Shown here: positions 50,851 to 62,661 of the stretch, piece by piece
Numbering within the stretch: the stretch's first letter is position 1
Layout: every line of letters starts with the position of its first letter
Origin: Moringa oleifera
Taxonomy: Eukaryota > Streptophyta > Magnoliopsida > Brassicales > Moringaceae
Assembly (NCBI GenBank): GCA_021397835.1
Contig: JAJFZO010000049.1
Location: 9,739,001 to 9,803,000, forward strand
Direction of reading: 5' to 3'
DNA length: 64,000 nucleotides
The notes under the pieces: generated by a model
What the model was told of the DNA's origin: nothing
The model's database searches: none
Seen by the model: only the letters and a program-made list of their open reading frames with translations
Translations under genes and position numbers: made by a program

Positions 50851-52119
50851 TAATTTTTTCAAGAAATATCTAATAAAAAATACAACAAATCAAACTGTTA
50901 AAAATAAAAATAAATAAAATATAACAGTATTTAAAATAAATATATAAAAATAAAATAAAATTCAAAAATTTGATAAAAAATATGTAGTAAAAAAAAGGTA
51001 AAAGCCAAGTAAGCTAAAAGAAATTGCAACCACTTGATGAGGTCTAATATTTATAATTTTATTGAATTAAAATATATCAAAAAATCATTAAAAATAAAAA
51101 AAAATTAAAAATAAGACAAAATCAAAAATAATAAAATCAAAAAAATGATGAAAATATTTACAAAACAAAAAATCATTAAAATGTTAAAAAAGAAAATAAA
51201 AATAAAAGCAAATAAAAAATTAAACAAAATAAACTAAAAATCCAAGAAAAATAAAGTTAGTATAGAAAACAAGTGAAAGAAACTAAAAAAATCCAATAAA
51301 ATAAAAAAATAAATGCAAGACAAAAAATTAAAAAATAAAAAAGATCAAAGAAATCCAAAAAATTCAAGACATAATATATTCCAGGAAAAAAAGCAATACT
51401 AAAGAAATAAAAACTCTTTGTAAAGTAACAAAATAGATTTTGTTGGAAAAGAAAATATTAGAATTTAAAATAAAATAAAATCTTGAATTTTAAAAATATC
51501 AATAAAATCATTGAAAGAAAAAATAAATTAAAATAAAAAAGAAAAAATAAATGTACTAAGATCCAAAAAATTCAAAGAAAATGAAAAAAATCAAAAAATT
51601 AAAAAAAGAAAACATTTAAAAACTTAGAAAATAAAAAATGCAAAAAGTAATGTAAAAGAAATTTCAAACAATTCAAAATCATAAAATATTGTATAGAAAA
51701 AAATAAAAATAATTTTTATTTACATTGTTCTTTTAAAAAATGTAATAAAAATATAATAAATTAACAATAAAAAATATAAATACAAAAAATTTATAAAACA
51801 AATAAATAAAAATGTGTAAAAAATAAAACAAAATTCAAAAATTTGATAAATTGAAACAAAGAAAACAGTAAAAATCAAATAACCTTATAAAATTATAACC
51901 ATTTAGTGAGGTGTAATATTTGTCATCTTATTAAATTAAAGTAGTCAATGATGATAAAATTTAAAAAAAATTAAAAAAACATAAAAAACTATAAACAAAG
52001 TTGAAAAATAAAAGCAAATAAAAACTTAAAAAATCAAATAAAATAATTTTTTTAAAAAACAAATTAACTAAAAAAATAAGTACTAGAAAATTAAAAAAAT
52101 AAATATAATTTGTTTTTCA
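50851..52119. repeat. Repeat C, second locus (~870-bp spacing, two copies)
   Basis: AATTGCAACCACTTGATGAG at 51023 and AATTATAACCATTTAGTGAG at 51891 match AATTGCAACCACTTAATGAG at 37351, and TAATATTT plus GAATTAAA follow in each. Upstream of the 51891 copy, TTATTTACATTGTTCTTTTA at 51717 matches TGATTTGCATTGATCTTTTA at 37156. GATTTTGTTGGAA at 51434 matches 36890. So this block and 35480-38690 derive from the same AT-rich repeat. Confidence 0.8.
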
Positions 52120-52959
52120 AAAACCCAAAAGCCTTGAACCCTAAATCCTATTTCGTAAAGTCTAGATCTTAAACCCTTAATAACCTTAAGCTTAATCCCA
52201 AAATCCTAGATCTGAGAAGGTAAACACCAGACTTTAAACCCTAAAAGCCTAGAATCCAAAAACCTAAAAACTATACCTAAACTTTAGGCCTTAGACCCTA
52301 TGTCCTAGATGCTAAATCTTAAGACTATGGATACTAAACCTTAAACTTTAAACCCTAGACCTTAATTCCTTAACCCTAGAATCCTAGACCTTAATTCCTA
52401 GATTATACTTTATACCTTAGGCCTATGACCTTAAATCCTAAAACCTAGTCCTTAGATCTTAGACCCTTGAAACCTAGACTTTACATCTTAGACTTTGGAT
52501 CTTCGACCCTTGACCCTATACCTTAAACCTTAAACCTTGTATCTTAAACCTTAAAACCTCAAATTTAGACCATAGACCTTAAAACCATACACTTTAAATA
52601 CTAGACCTTAAATCCTAAATTATAAATCCTAAACCTTAAAACCCTGAACCTTCAACCTTAAAACCTTGAACCCTAAATATTAGACCCTAGACTTTGGATT
52701 TTAGACCCTTAACCTTAGATCTTTGACCTTAGATCATAGCCCTTAGATCCTAGATCCTAGATAATAAACCTAAACCATAGAATCTGAACAATAGATCCTT
52801 AAATCCAAGACACCCTTGACCCTAGATCCTAAATGATAAACCCTCAACCCTACAACCTGAACAATAGCCTTAAACCTTAAATCCTATACTCTAAATCATA
52901 ATTCTTAAGCCGTAGAATCTAGACCTTAGCCCTTAATCCTAAAACCTAGATCCTAGAAC

Positions 52960-53043
52960 CGTAAACCCTAAACACTTCAAGATCCCAAACTCTTACAATC
53001 TAGATTGTAAGAGTTTGGGATCTTGAAGTGTTTAGGGTTTACG
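52960..53043. repeat. Perfect 84-bp palindrome (two 42-bp arms, no spacer)
   Basis: The left arm 52960-53001 starts CGTAAACCCTAAACACTTC and the right arm 53002-53043 is its exact reverse complement, ending GAAGTGTTTAGGGTTTACG. The centre is CAATCTAGATTG. Immediately outside, CTAGATTGTAA occurs at 53045-53055, the same 11 bases that begin at the centre (53000-53010). This is the only place where the heptamer array runs in reverse orientation. Confidence 0.98.
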
Positions 53044-53913
53044 ACTAGATTGTAAACCTTTGACCCTTCACCCTACACCATATACTCTACACCTTACCTT
53101 AAAACCTACAACCCTAAAATCTAAAACCTTGACCTTAAATCTTAAACCTAAAATCTTTTTCCTAAGATCCAAGACTCTAGACCCTAAGCCCTGGCCCTTA
53201 GATCCTAGAACTTACACCCTTGACTTTACACCTACTTTAAAACTGTAGAACCCTTAGATCTAAAATCAAGACCAAATATCCTAAAACCCTAAACCTTAGA
53301 CCCTAAACCCTATGCCTTAGACCTTAATCCTTAAACCTTAGATCTTAAACCCTAAATCATAAACCCCAAATTATAGATAGTAAATTATAAACCTTATAAC
53401 CTAAATTGCAAGGCCATAAATCGTAGATTTTAGGCTTTACACTTTATATCTTAGATCCTTAAACCTACAATCCTAAAACACTAGACCCTAGACCTTAAAA
53501 CCCTATACCCTTGATACCAAACCCTCAGACTTCTAAACCCTAGACTTAAGACCCTAGAGCCTAATCTTGGATCTTGGATCCTACTTAGTCCTTGGGCCCT
53601 AACCTTAGATCTTACAATCCTAAACTCTAGATACTAGATCGTAGACTTTAAACCTTAAAACCTAGACGCTTGACCCTAAAACCATGAAATCTTATACCCT
53701 AGAACCTAAACCTAGAAACCTTAAAAATTTTTTGACATTAAACCCTATATCCTTTAAACCTAGACACTAGAACCTAAACTCATATATGTCAGACCTTAAA
53801 TCCTAAAATTTAGACCTTAGATCCTAAATCCCAAAATCTATATATATTAAAACCCATTAGACCTCAAAACCCTAGATCTTAGACCTTAGGATCTAGACCT
53901 TAGACCTCTAAAC

Positions 53914-54027
53914 CCAAGACTAAAGACCCTAAACCCAAAACTCTAACACTCTAAACTATAAACCCTAAACCCAAGACCAAAGACCCTAAACCTTAAACTC
54001 TAATACTCTAAACTGTAAACCCTAAAC
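53914..54027. repeat. 57-bp tandem duplication inside the telomere-like array
   Basis: The unit beginning CCAAGACTAAAGACCCTAAA at 53914 is followed directly by a second unit beginning CCAAGACCAAAGACCCTAAA at 53971. Both contain CTCTAA(C/T)ACTCTAAACT and end CCCTAAAC. A few substitutions separate them. Confidence 0.88.
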
Positions 54028-57000
54028 CCTAGATCTTAAACCTAGACATAGACCCTAAACCATATATCCTAGATCCTAAACCCTAGAACTTGAACCTTGG
54101 ACCCTCGTTCCTAAAGTTTAGATCCTAAAACTCTAAACCCTAACACTAACATTAAAACCTACCCTAAACCCTATACCTTAGTCCCTAAGACCTTAAACCC
54201 TAAATCTGAAATGCTAGACCTAAGACACCATAATCTTAAACCTTAGACCCTACACTCTAGAACCCTACACCTAAAACCTGAAACCTAGACCTTGAACCTT
54301 AGATCTTAAACCTTAGACCTTAGACTATGGACCCTAAACCTCAAATCATAGACCCTAAATTATACCCTATACGTTAGATCCAGATTATGCCTATACGCTA
54401 GACCTTAGATTATACCCTATGCTCTAGAATTTAGACCCTCAAACCCTAAATTAATAAACCCTAAAACTTACACTTTGGACCCTAGGCCTTAAACTTCAAT
54501 TCCAAGACATTAAAACCATAAAATAGTAAAATCTAAAATCTAGACTCTAAACCCAAAACCTTAGATCAAACCCTAAAGCCTTACATCTTTAACATAGACT
54601 GGAGACCATAAACCATAAACTCAAGACCTCATAACGCTAACCCTGAGGCCAAAACTCTAAGCAATGCACCCAACATACTATATCCAGATTCTAAAATCTT
54701 AAATCCTTAAAACCTTGAAATCCTAAAACACTAGACCCCTAACCTTGAAGTTGAAAACCTTAGACCTTAAAACCTTAGGTCTTACAATCTTAAACCCTAA
54801 AACCTAGACCTTAGACCTTAGACCAAAAACCCTACACCCTAAGTCCTGGATTCTAGACTTTAGACCCTGAAACACTTGACACTAAGCCCTGGACTTCCTA
54901 AACCTAGATCCTAGACCCTAATTCCTAAACCTGGACCATAGAAGTAGACCTTAAATTCTAAACCCTAGAACACTAGACGCTAGATTTTAGACCCCACACC
55001 CTACCTTAAAACTCAAGATTCTAGATCCTAAACCATACTTTAAAACCCAAGAATCTTAAAACCCAAAGCCTAGACCCTATACCCTAGACCCTATACCTTA
55101 GACCATCGACTATTATAGACCGTAGACCTTAGACCCTTGACCCTACACCCTACCTTAAAACCCTAGAACCCTAAAACCCCAAAATCTTGGACCTTAAACC
55201 TTAGAGCCTAGATCCTAGAATCTATACTCTAAATCCTAAATTGTATACCCTGAACCTTAAACCCCAGACCGTATACCTTTAACTTAAGACCCTCAAACCC
55301 TGTCAGCCTTAGACTTAAACCCTAAAACTAGTCCATAGACCAAAGACCTTAGATCATGGATCCCAATACCTTAGACCTCTTCCTTAGACCCTAAACCTTA
55401 AATCCTAGAATTTTGAACCCTAGACTCTAGACTTAGATCCTAAAACATAAAAACCTTTAAACCTTAAAATCTTAGAATTTGGACTATAGAACCAAGACCT
55501 TAGATTCTAAAACCCTACACCTTAAAATCCTAGAACCCTAAAACTTGGACCTTAAAACTGATACCTTAGACTTTAAAACTTAGATCCTAAACACCAAAGC
55601 TTAGACCTTAGATCAACCTTAGACCCTAATTTCTAAATCGTAAAACTTGGATCTTAAAGTCCTTAGACCTCAGACCTTAGACCAAAACCCTAGATGATTG
55701 ACCTTAAACCATAGATCATGAATCGTAAACCCTAAAGGCCTATCCATACACCTTAAACCACCCTACACTAAACCTTAAAACCTAAAACCATATAATAAAC
55801 CCTAAACCTAAAGTCAATACCTTAAAACCCTAAATCCTAAAGTTAATACCCTAAACCCGAAAACCCTACCATAAGCCCTAGGCCTTAATACCTAAAACCT
55901 AAAATCGTAAACCTTACACCCAAAACCCTAACCCCTAGACCATAACCCTAAAATCCTACCCAAGAAACTTAGACCCATGATCTTAGACCTTAGACCCTAG
56001 AATCTAAAACCCTAAAAACTAGATCCTAAACTTTAGACTCTAGGTCTTAGACTTTACCCTTTACCTTGATCCTTGATCTTAGACCCTAAAAACCTTAAAG
56101 GAATAGGCCCTAACCCTAAAATTCTAAACCCTAGATCTTAAAAACTATAACTCTAAAACCTTTAAACTCTAAAACATTAGATATTAGAGCCAAAAACCCT
56201 AGACTTTGAAACCTTAGATCCTAAAATCTTAAACCTTAAACGCCAAATCTTGGACCCTAGACCGCGGATCCTAGACTCATGACCCTAGCCTTCAAACCTT
56301 AAAGTTTAAACCATAAACCCTAGACTCAAGAACCTTGACTTTAGATCCTACATCGTAGACACTAGATCCTAAAACACTTGACACTAAACCCTTAAACCCT
56401 ACACTCAAGACTTTAGACCCTAAACTCCTATACTCTAAATCATAAACACTAGACCCTAGACCCTGGACCATACCCTAAAATCGTAAAACCCTAGACATTA
56501 AAACGTGGACTTAAGATCCTAAACCTTAAGCCCAAGACTTTAGACGCTAGACCCTAGACCTTACCATAAAACTCTCGAACCCTGAAACTTAGACCTAAGA
56601 TCTGAGACTAAACCTCAGACACTAGACCATTGACCATAGCAGTAGATCGTGGACCCTAGATGTCTCAGAGCCTGAAACCCTAAAACGCAAAACCTAAACC
56701 ATAAACCCAAGATTGACTCCCAAAACACTTGATTTAACTTTAGACCTTATAACATAAACCATAAATCCTAAACGTTAGACTTAGATCCTAAAACACTGAA
56801 ATCCTTAAACCCAAAAACCTTAAAACTTAGACTCTAGAACCTAGACCTTAGACCTAAAAGTCCTAGACCCTACAAGCCTAAAACAATAAAACCTAGACCC
56901 TAAACCATAAGCCATAGAATCTAAACCCCAAACACTAAATCCTAGACCATCTTAGATACTAAACCCTAGACCATGGACCTTAGACCTCAATCCTTAAACT

Positions 57001-57258
57001 CTAAACCTTAGAACCTTAGACCATGACCCTAGACCCTCTAACCACATACCTAAGGCCCTAGAACTTTTACTCGCAACTCTAGAAACTAGACACTAGATCC
57101 TAGATCCTAAACCCTAGATCCTAGGCCCTAGAAACTTAACCTTAGATTTTGGACTTAAACCATAATTCTTAAGTCGTAGACACTAAACCATAGTTATTAA
57201 ACCCTAGACATTAGACCGTAGACCCTAAAAATGATAGATCTAAGATCTTAGACCTAGA

Positions 57259-57485
57259 CCTAGACTATGGTTACTACTAGATTACTGTTACTATTATTGT
57301 TACTACTACTGTAAGATTACTGCTATTACGGCTCCTAAATAACTGCTGCGACTACTGTCAAATTACTGCTAGTATAAGATTACCAGATTAATGCTACTAT
57401 TACTACTAGATTAGTACAACTAAATTACTACTACTTCCACTGCTAGATTACTATTACTTGTTGATTACTATTGTTATAACCATAG
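57259..57485. repeat. CTA/CTG-rich low-complexity block between telomere-like array and satellite A
   Basis: Imperfect repeats of TTACTGCTAGATTACTGC type (for example ACTACTACTGTAAGATTACT, GATTAATGCTACTATTAC). The block resembles an extended form of the CTGCTAGTGCTAGATCA segment of satellite A and runs directly into a satellite A monomer at 57486. Confidence 0.85.
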
Positions 57486-58015
57486 TTTATTGCTACAGCT
57501 ACTATTGCTACTACAACTGCTAAGCAACAAAAAAACATACAATTACGATGCATAGAAAAATATTATTGATAAAAGTGTTATTCCCCAAGATAATAATTAT
57601 ATACAAGAGATGGTAGAATCCTCTCTTTTAACAATAAATGGATAAACTCCTATGTAGGAAACCTTATTTGCAGTTACCAAGAGAATAATCAATTGTCCCA
57701 CCATTGCTCATTCTTCATCATTGCATGCAAAATCTTTGCAACATCATGCTCAAAAGAACCATTAGTCTCAGAGTTACTATCAAGTAAACCATCCAAAAAA
57801 AAATTAAGAGTTTGTAACTTATCATTCCTAAAAAACATACTAATAAGATGAAAGCATGTCTAAGAAAATCGAGGAAAAAAATAAAATTAGAAAACAAATG
57901 ATCAAATCGAGAAATTTATAACATAAAAAATTAAAAAAAATGAAAAAAAATCCAATACCAATGGAGGTTTAACAATAAAAAGATAAGCCCAAATGTAGGA
58001 ATCCATACCTGCACA
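57486..58015. repeat. Single satellite A monomer
   Basis: About 530 bp co-linear with the large array: TTTATTGCTACAGCTACT, AACATACAATTACGATGCAT, AACAATAAATGGATAAACTC, GAAACCTTATTTGCAGTTAC, CAAAAGAACCATTAGTCTCA, GATGAAAGCATGTCTAAG, ATGGAGGTTTAACAATAAAA and GGAATCCATACCTGCAC. It stops at about 58015, one monomer after its start. Confidence 0.93.
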
Positions 58016-58049
58016 TAAACAATCAGCTCTTGTTCGGATAGTGTAATTT

Positions 58050-58150
58050 TTTCAACTACTAGTCCTTCTCCATCATTGTCCTCAAAATCTTCACAACATC
58101 GATATCGAAACAAGTATTTGTCTATAATATGCTATAAAGTATCCATGTGC
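58050..58150. repeat. Strongly diverged satellite A-like segment
   Basis: CTCCATCATTGTCCTCAAAA, TCTTCACAACATCG and ATGCTATAAAGTA align with the satellite A segments CTTCATCATTGCCTGCAGAA, TCTTTGCAACATCG and GTTGCTATAAAGTA in the same order. The surrounding 58016-58049 has no satellite match. On the minus strand the segment is open (MFRYRCCEDFEDNDGEGLVV), but no family is recognised. It may be a very old relic of the satellite, or related to the source from which the satellite arose. Confidence 0.5.
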
Positions 58151-58265
58151 CAATTCGTAAGAAAAGGATTATAGGGAGAATTCTTTACTTTTCTTCTAAT
58201 ATAAATAATTAAGAGAAAGTGCAGCTTGTACCTCAGCAAAGTATTAGTTCTTTATACACTGTTGC

Positions 58266-59878
58266 TCAGAATGGACAGATAAAATCAACACTGGTGTCTA
58301 CATCTTCAAGATCTGCATCTGCTTCTTATTAATGTCACCCCTAAGCTTTGGGACTTCAATAGTCTTCCTCGCTTCCTGTATTATTGATAGTAGCACTTCT
58401 TTAATGCTTTGCAACGGGTTATTTACATCGTGACTCTACCAGCTTCCTCCTTTCATTAGCTTTATAGGCAACTTCTTTAAGAACCATAAATCAGTTTTCA
58501 TTTCATGGATAGTTAATCTCCGTAAAACAAGTAGTTCAGTTCATCTAAATTTGTTGAAATATCTTTTTTGATCGTTCACTACCTACTAATAACTTATTTT
58601 CTAAAGAAACAATCATGCCTACAATGAATAAGTTCTAATTACTTTCATTCCAATTGTTTGCTTTCAGACAGTTTTAGGTTAAGTATGTTCTTTAATGAGT
58701 AAGTATACTGACCTAATTAAGTTAAACTTTAGTTTGTTACTTCTTCGATTTTCGATAACTTAGCAATCAAGCTCCTATTCATCTACGCAAGCCAATAGAA
58801 AAAATTACCGTTTCAAGATTTACGAAAAACAGCGAAGACAAAGGATGCTTGCACTTCACATAAACTCCAACGTAATCTGGGATTGTGTAATGGATACGGA
58901 GTATCCGCTGCTAAGACCAATAAGAAGATATCTCATTATTTTAAGTGACATAATTCTATATATTTTTAATGGAGGAAAGGAACTTGAGAGTTCGAATATG
59001 ATAAACCGCAATTGCCTTCATGAAGTTTTTTTGGGTTAGCAGGATCTTCAAACGGATAAGCACCAATTAGCATCATGTGTATGGTCACCCCATAAGACCA
59101 AACATTTGCAATCTAAATATTGCTCCAAGGTTAGATACAGAACACATCGATCAAACAATAACAAAGGACAATAAAGGACAAAAGAATTAAATATGTAACT
59201 TTGCCATTGTATTCTCTTTTCTTTTGGATAGGACCTTAGGTGTTATGCAAATTGGTGTTCCTACAGTAGATTTTGGTTATGAGCATGACCCTGCTGCTTA
59301 CAAAATCACGTAAATACAATAAATAAAGAGGTTATAATTGAACATGATCTCTCTTATAGTCCTATGGCATTCATAATCTGAAAATTACCTTCGAATGCCC
59401 AAAATCACATATCTTGATACTAGGAGCTGCATTACCATATTGTAGGGTATTTTGTAGCTTAAGATCTTTATGGCTAATCTGCTGTAAGAAATAAATCTTT
59501 ATGCTAGATGGATTATGAGAGAAACAAAAGCATAATAAATTAAAAAGAAAGGCCAATTGAAACCAAAAAGATAATAGTTGAAGTTCAAACCATTAAATGG
59601 TAATAACTCACTTCCTGTATTAGTTGGTAAGAGAAAAACCTTACCGGTAGAAACTAAACAGAGAAATTAGGAAACAAAAGAGTAAACTTTCATGTTCCAT
59701 AAAACATATAGGCATAAAAGAAATTTGACTATATAAATAAATTACTGAATATAGTATGCTCACCTCTTTACATTACCTCATCATCCCTAAATCTACTCGC
59801 ACAGCATATCCTCTGGAAGAGTTCTCCTACCACAGCATACTCCATCATAACGACTAGAAGAGTAGGAGTTAGTAAGAC
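58266..59878 (-). pseudogene. Subclass III SnRK2 protein kinase pseudogene
   Basis: Minus-strand exons in order: 59777-59878 ([20 protein letters not shown]), 59389-59481 ([23 protein letters not shown]), about 59200-59297 (PKSTVGTPICITPKVLS), about 59000-59115 ([24 protein letters not shown]), about 58803-58890 (ILRIHYTIPDYV) and 58266-58506 (RLTIHEMKTDLWFLKKLPI, SIIQEARK, ADADLEDVDTSVDFICPF-stop). The order and borders follow the SnRK2 gene structure, and the acidic ADADLEDVDTS tail marks the ABA-activated subclass III (SnRK2.2/2.3/2.6 type). Decay: HRD is HKD, APE is TPK, a TAA precedes PKSTVG, a TAG interrupts the C-terminal region after GGSW, and bases are lost in the C-terminal domain. 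The N-lobe (Gly loop, VAIK lysine) and the exon with ARYFFQQL are missing. DFG is intact. It cannot make an active kinase. Confidence 0.92.
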
Positions 59879-60110
59879 CTACAAGAAAAGATCTCTGAGT
59901 AGTACTCTCTCGATCTTCTATATTCCGTATAGAAGAAAATGAAATTAAATTATTAGAGGACTAAGTTGTCCAGCTGAATCACGTAAAAAACATAATACTT
60001 AGTCAATGTAGATCCGAATCTAGCATAGAAAAAAAAACAGCTTCAAAAAAGTGAGCAGCAGTTTCTTCGAGTTTTAGAAATAACTAACACGAAAACCTAA
60101 AGTCTAAAAC
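59879..60110. other. Short stretch without a recognised feature
   Basis: Flank of the SnRK2 pseudogene in which the N-lobe exons would be expected. I could not read any, so the pseudogene seems to be 5'-truncated here. Confidence 0.4.
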
Positions 60111-60570
60111 CAACTAATGCCAGATTAATACTACTGCTAAATTATTGTTACCGCTACTGCAAGAATATCACTACTGCTGTGACATCTAGAATACATCCAT
60201 TACTAGACTACTCCTAAAACTAAATTACTACTACAACTAGATTACTACTTCTGCTACAGCTACTGTTACTACTACTTCTAGATTATGGCTAGTGCTGGAT
60301 TAGTGCTTCTGTTACACCTACTGTTATTACTACTTCTGCTACTGCTACTACTACTTTTAGATTATGGCTGCTGTTAGTCTACAATTACTGCTGCTGCTAA
60401 ATTATTGCTACTCCTAAATTACTACTATAGTTTAATTGCTACTATTATTAGATTACTGCTAGATTAGTATTACTATAACTGCTAGATTCGTGCCAGTGCT
60501 ACTGCTTTGCTAGATTACTACTACGGCCACCGCTAGATCACTACCACTAGTAGATTTCAGCAACTACCAC
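60111..60570. repeat. CTA/CTG-rich low-complexity block next to satellite A
   Basis: Imperfect repeats such as CTACTGCTAAATTATTG, GATTACTACTTCTGCTACAG and CTGCTAGATTAGTATTAC. It ends at exactly the monomer position (TTTATTGCTACAGCTA) where the block at 57259-57485 ends. Confidence 0.85.
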
Positions 60571-62058
60571 TTTATTGCTACAGCTAAGCTACTGCAACTA
60601 CTAATGCTAGATCCCTGCTACTGCTAAGCAGCAAAAAAACACACGATTATGATGCATAGAAAAATATTAATGAAAAAGGTAGTATTTTCCAAGATAAGAA
60701 GTGTGTACAAGGGATGGTAGAATCCTCCCTTAACAATAAATGGATAAGCCCCCATGTAGAAAACCTTATTTAGAGTTACCAATGTAACAATCGATTGTCC
60801 CACCATTGCTCTTTCTTCATCATTGCGTGCAGAATATTTGCAACATCGTGCTCAAAAGAACCATTAGTCTTAGAGTTGCTATAAAGTAAACCATCTAAAA
60901 AAAATAAAATTAAGAGTTTGTAACATATCATTCTTAAAAAACATATTAATAAGATGAAAGCATGTAAAAGAAAATCAGGAAAAAAATAAAATTAGAAAAT
61001 CAATAATCAAATCAAGAAAATTTATAACATAAAAAATTAAAAAAGTTAAAAAAAATCCAATACAAATGAAGGTTTGGCAACAAAAAGATAAGCCTGAATG
61101 TAAGAACTCATACCTATATCTACCGAAGAAGCAACAAAAAATGTGAGTTTATTGCTACAGCTACTGCTATTGCTAGTGCTAGATCCTTGATACTGCTAAG
61201 CAACAAAAAAGAAAATACGATTATGATGCATAGAAAAATATTACCGATAAAGGTCCAATTTTTCAAGATAATAAGTATGTACAAAGGATGGTCGAATCCT
61301 CCGTCAACAATAAACAGTTAAGCCCCCATGCAGAAAACCTTAATTGCAGTTACTAAGGGAACAATCGATCATCTTGCCATTGCTTCTTCTTCATCATTAC
61401 TTACTGAACCTTTGCAACATCGTGCTCAAAAGAACCGTTAGTCTCAGACTTGCCATAAAGTCAACCATCCAAAACAAAAAAATTAAAATTAAAATTAAGA
61501 GCTTGTAACTTATCATTCCTAAAAAAAACGTATTAACAAGATGAAAGCATGCCTCAGAAAATCGAGAAAAAAAATAAAATTTAAAAATGAATAATCAAAT
61601 CAAGGAAATTTATATCATAAAAAATCAAAAAAGTTGAAAAAAATCCAATACGAGTAGAGGTTTAACAATGGAAAGATAAGCCCGAATGTTCGAATCCACG
61701 CCTGCACCTACCAAAGAAGCAACAAAAAATACGAAATTATTGCTATAGCTACTGTTACTGCTAGTGCTAGATCCTTCACACTACTAAGCAATTAAAAACA
61801 CGAGATTATGATGCATTGAAAAACATTACCGATAAAGGTGCTATTTTCCAAGATAATAATGATGTACAAGGGATGACAGAATCCTCCCTTAACAATAAAT
61901 TGATAAGGCCCCATGAAGGATTATTTGCAGTTACCAAGGGAACAATTGATTGTCCTGCCATTACTTCTTCTTCATCATTGCTTGCAGAATCTTTGCAACA
62001 TTGTGCTCAAAAGAACCATTAGTCTCAGAGTTGCTATAAAGTAAATCATTTAAAACCA

Positions 62059-62089
<31 letters not shown>

Positions 62090-62103
62090 AATATATATAT
62101 ATT
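62059..62103. repeat. (TA)n microsatellite at the variable site of a satellite A monomer
   Basis: Interrupted TA run between CATTTAAAACCA and TTAGGAGTTTGTAACTT, the same monomer position as at 726, 5088 and 7937. Confidence 0.9.
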
Positions 62104-62658
62104 AGGAGTTTGTAACTTATCATTCCTCAAAAATATATTAACAAGATAAAAGTATGGTTAAGAAAATCGCAGAAAAAAATAAAATTAGAAAATGAATAAT
62201 CAAATTAAGAAAATTTATAACATAAAAAATCAAAAATTTTGAAAAAAATCCAATACCAATGGAGGTTTAACAACAAAAAAATAAGCCTGAATTAAGAATC
62301 TATACCTGCACCTACAGAAAAAGCAATAAAAAATACCAGTTTATTGCTACAGCTACTACTAGTGCTAATGCTAGATCATTGCTACCGTTAAGCATTAAAA
62401 AAAATATGATTATGATGTGAACAAAAATATTTTCGATAAAGGTGTTATTTTCCAATATAATAAGTATGTACAAGGGATGGGAGAATCCTCCCTTAATAAT
62501 AAATGGATAAGCCGTCATACAGGAAACGTTATTTGCAATTACCAAAGGAACAATTGATTGTCCTCCCATTGCTTCTTCATGATTACGTACAGAATCTTTG
62601 CAACATCATGCTCAAAAGAACTATTAGTCTTAGAGTTGCTATAAAGTAAACCATTCAA

Positions 62659-62661
<3 letters not shown>

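Larger units (their letters stand above)
52120..57258. repeat. 5.1-kb degenerate telomeric-heptamer array (CCCTAAA family)
   Basis: The plus strand is an almost uninterrupted series of CCTAAAC, CCTAGAC, CCTTAAA, CCTTAGA, CCCTAAA and similar 6-8-bp words, that is, variants of the plant telomere heptamer CCCTAAA, all in one orientation except inside one palindrome. Exact CCCTAAA units are scattered (for example 53289, 53946, 54347, 55923), but long perfect runs are absent. Runs of secondary variants (TAGACC, TTAAAACC) and short local duplications show local spread and mutation. Open frames rich in Pro, Thr, Leu and Lys here arise from the heptamer alone. It is an interstitial telomere-like tract, not a functional chromosome end. 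Confidence 0.93.

Noticed and set aside
52960..53043. Head-to-head telomere fusion signature
   Set aside because: A fusion would switch the array orientation for good; here CCTAAA orientation resumes directly after the 42-bp arm, which fits a local template switch.
53060..53248. Open frame of about 62 codons (MTLHPTPYTLHLTLKPTT...)
   Set aside because: It is a translation of the degenerate CCTAAAC-type heptamers; its Pro/Thr/Leu/Lys pattern follows the DNA repeat.
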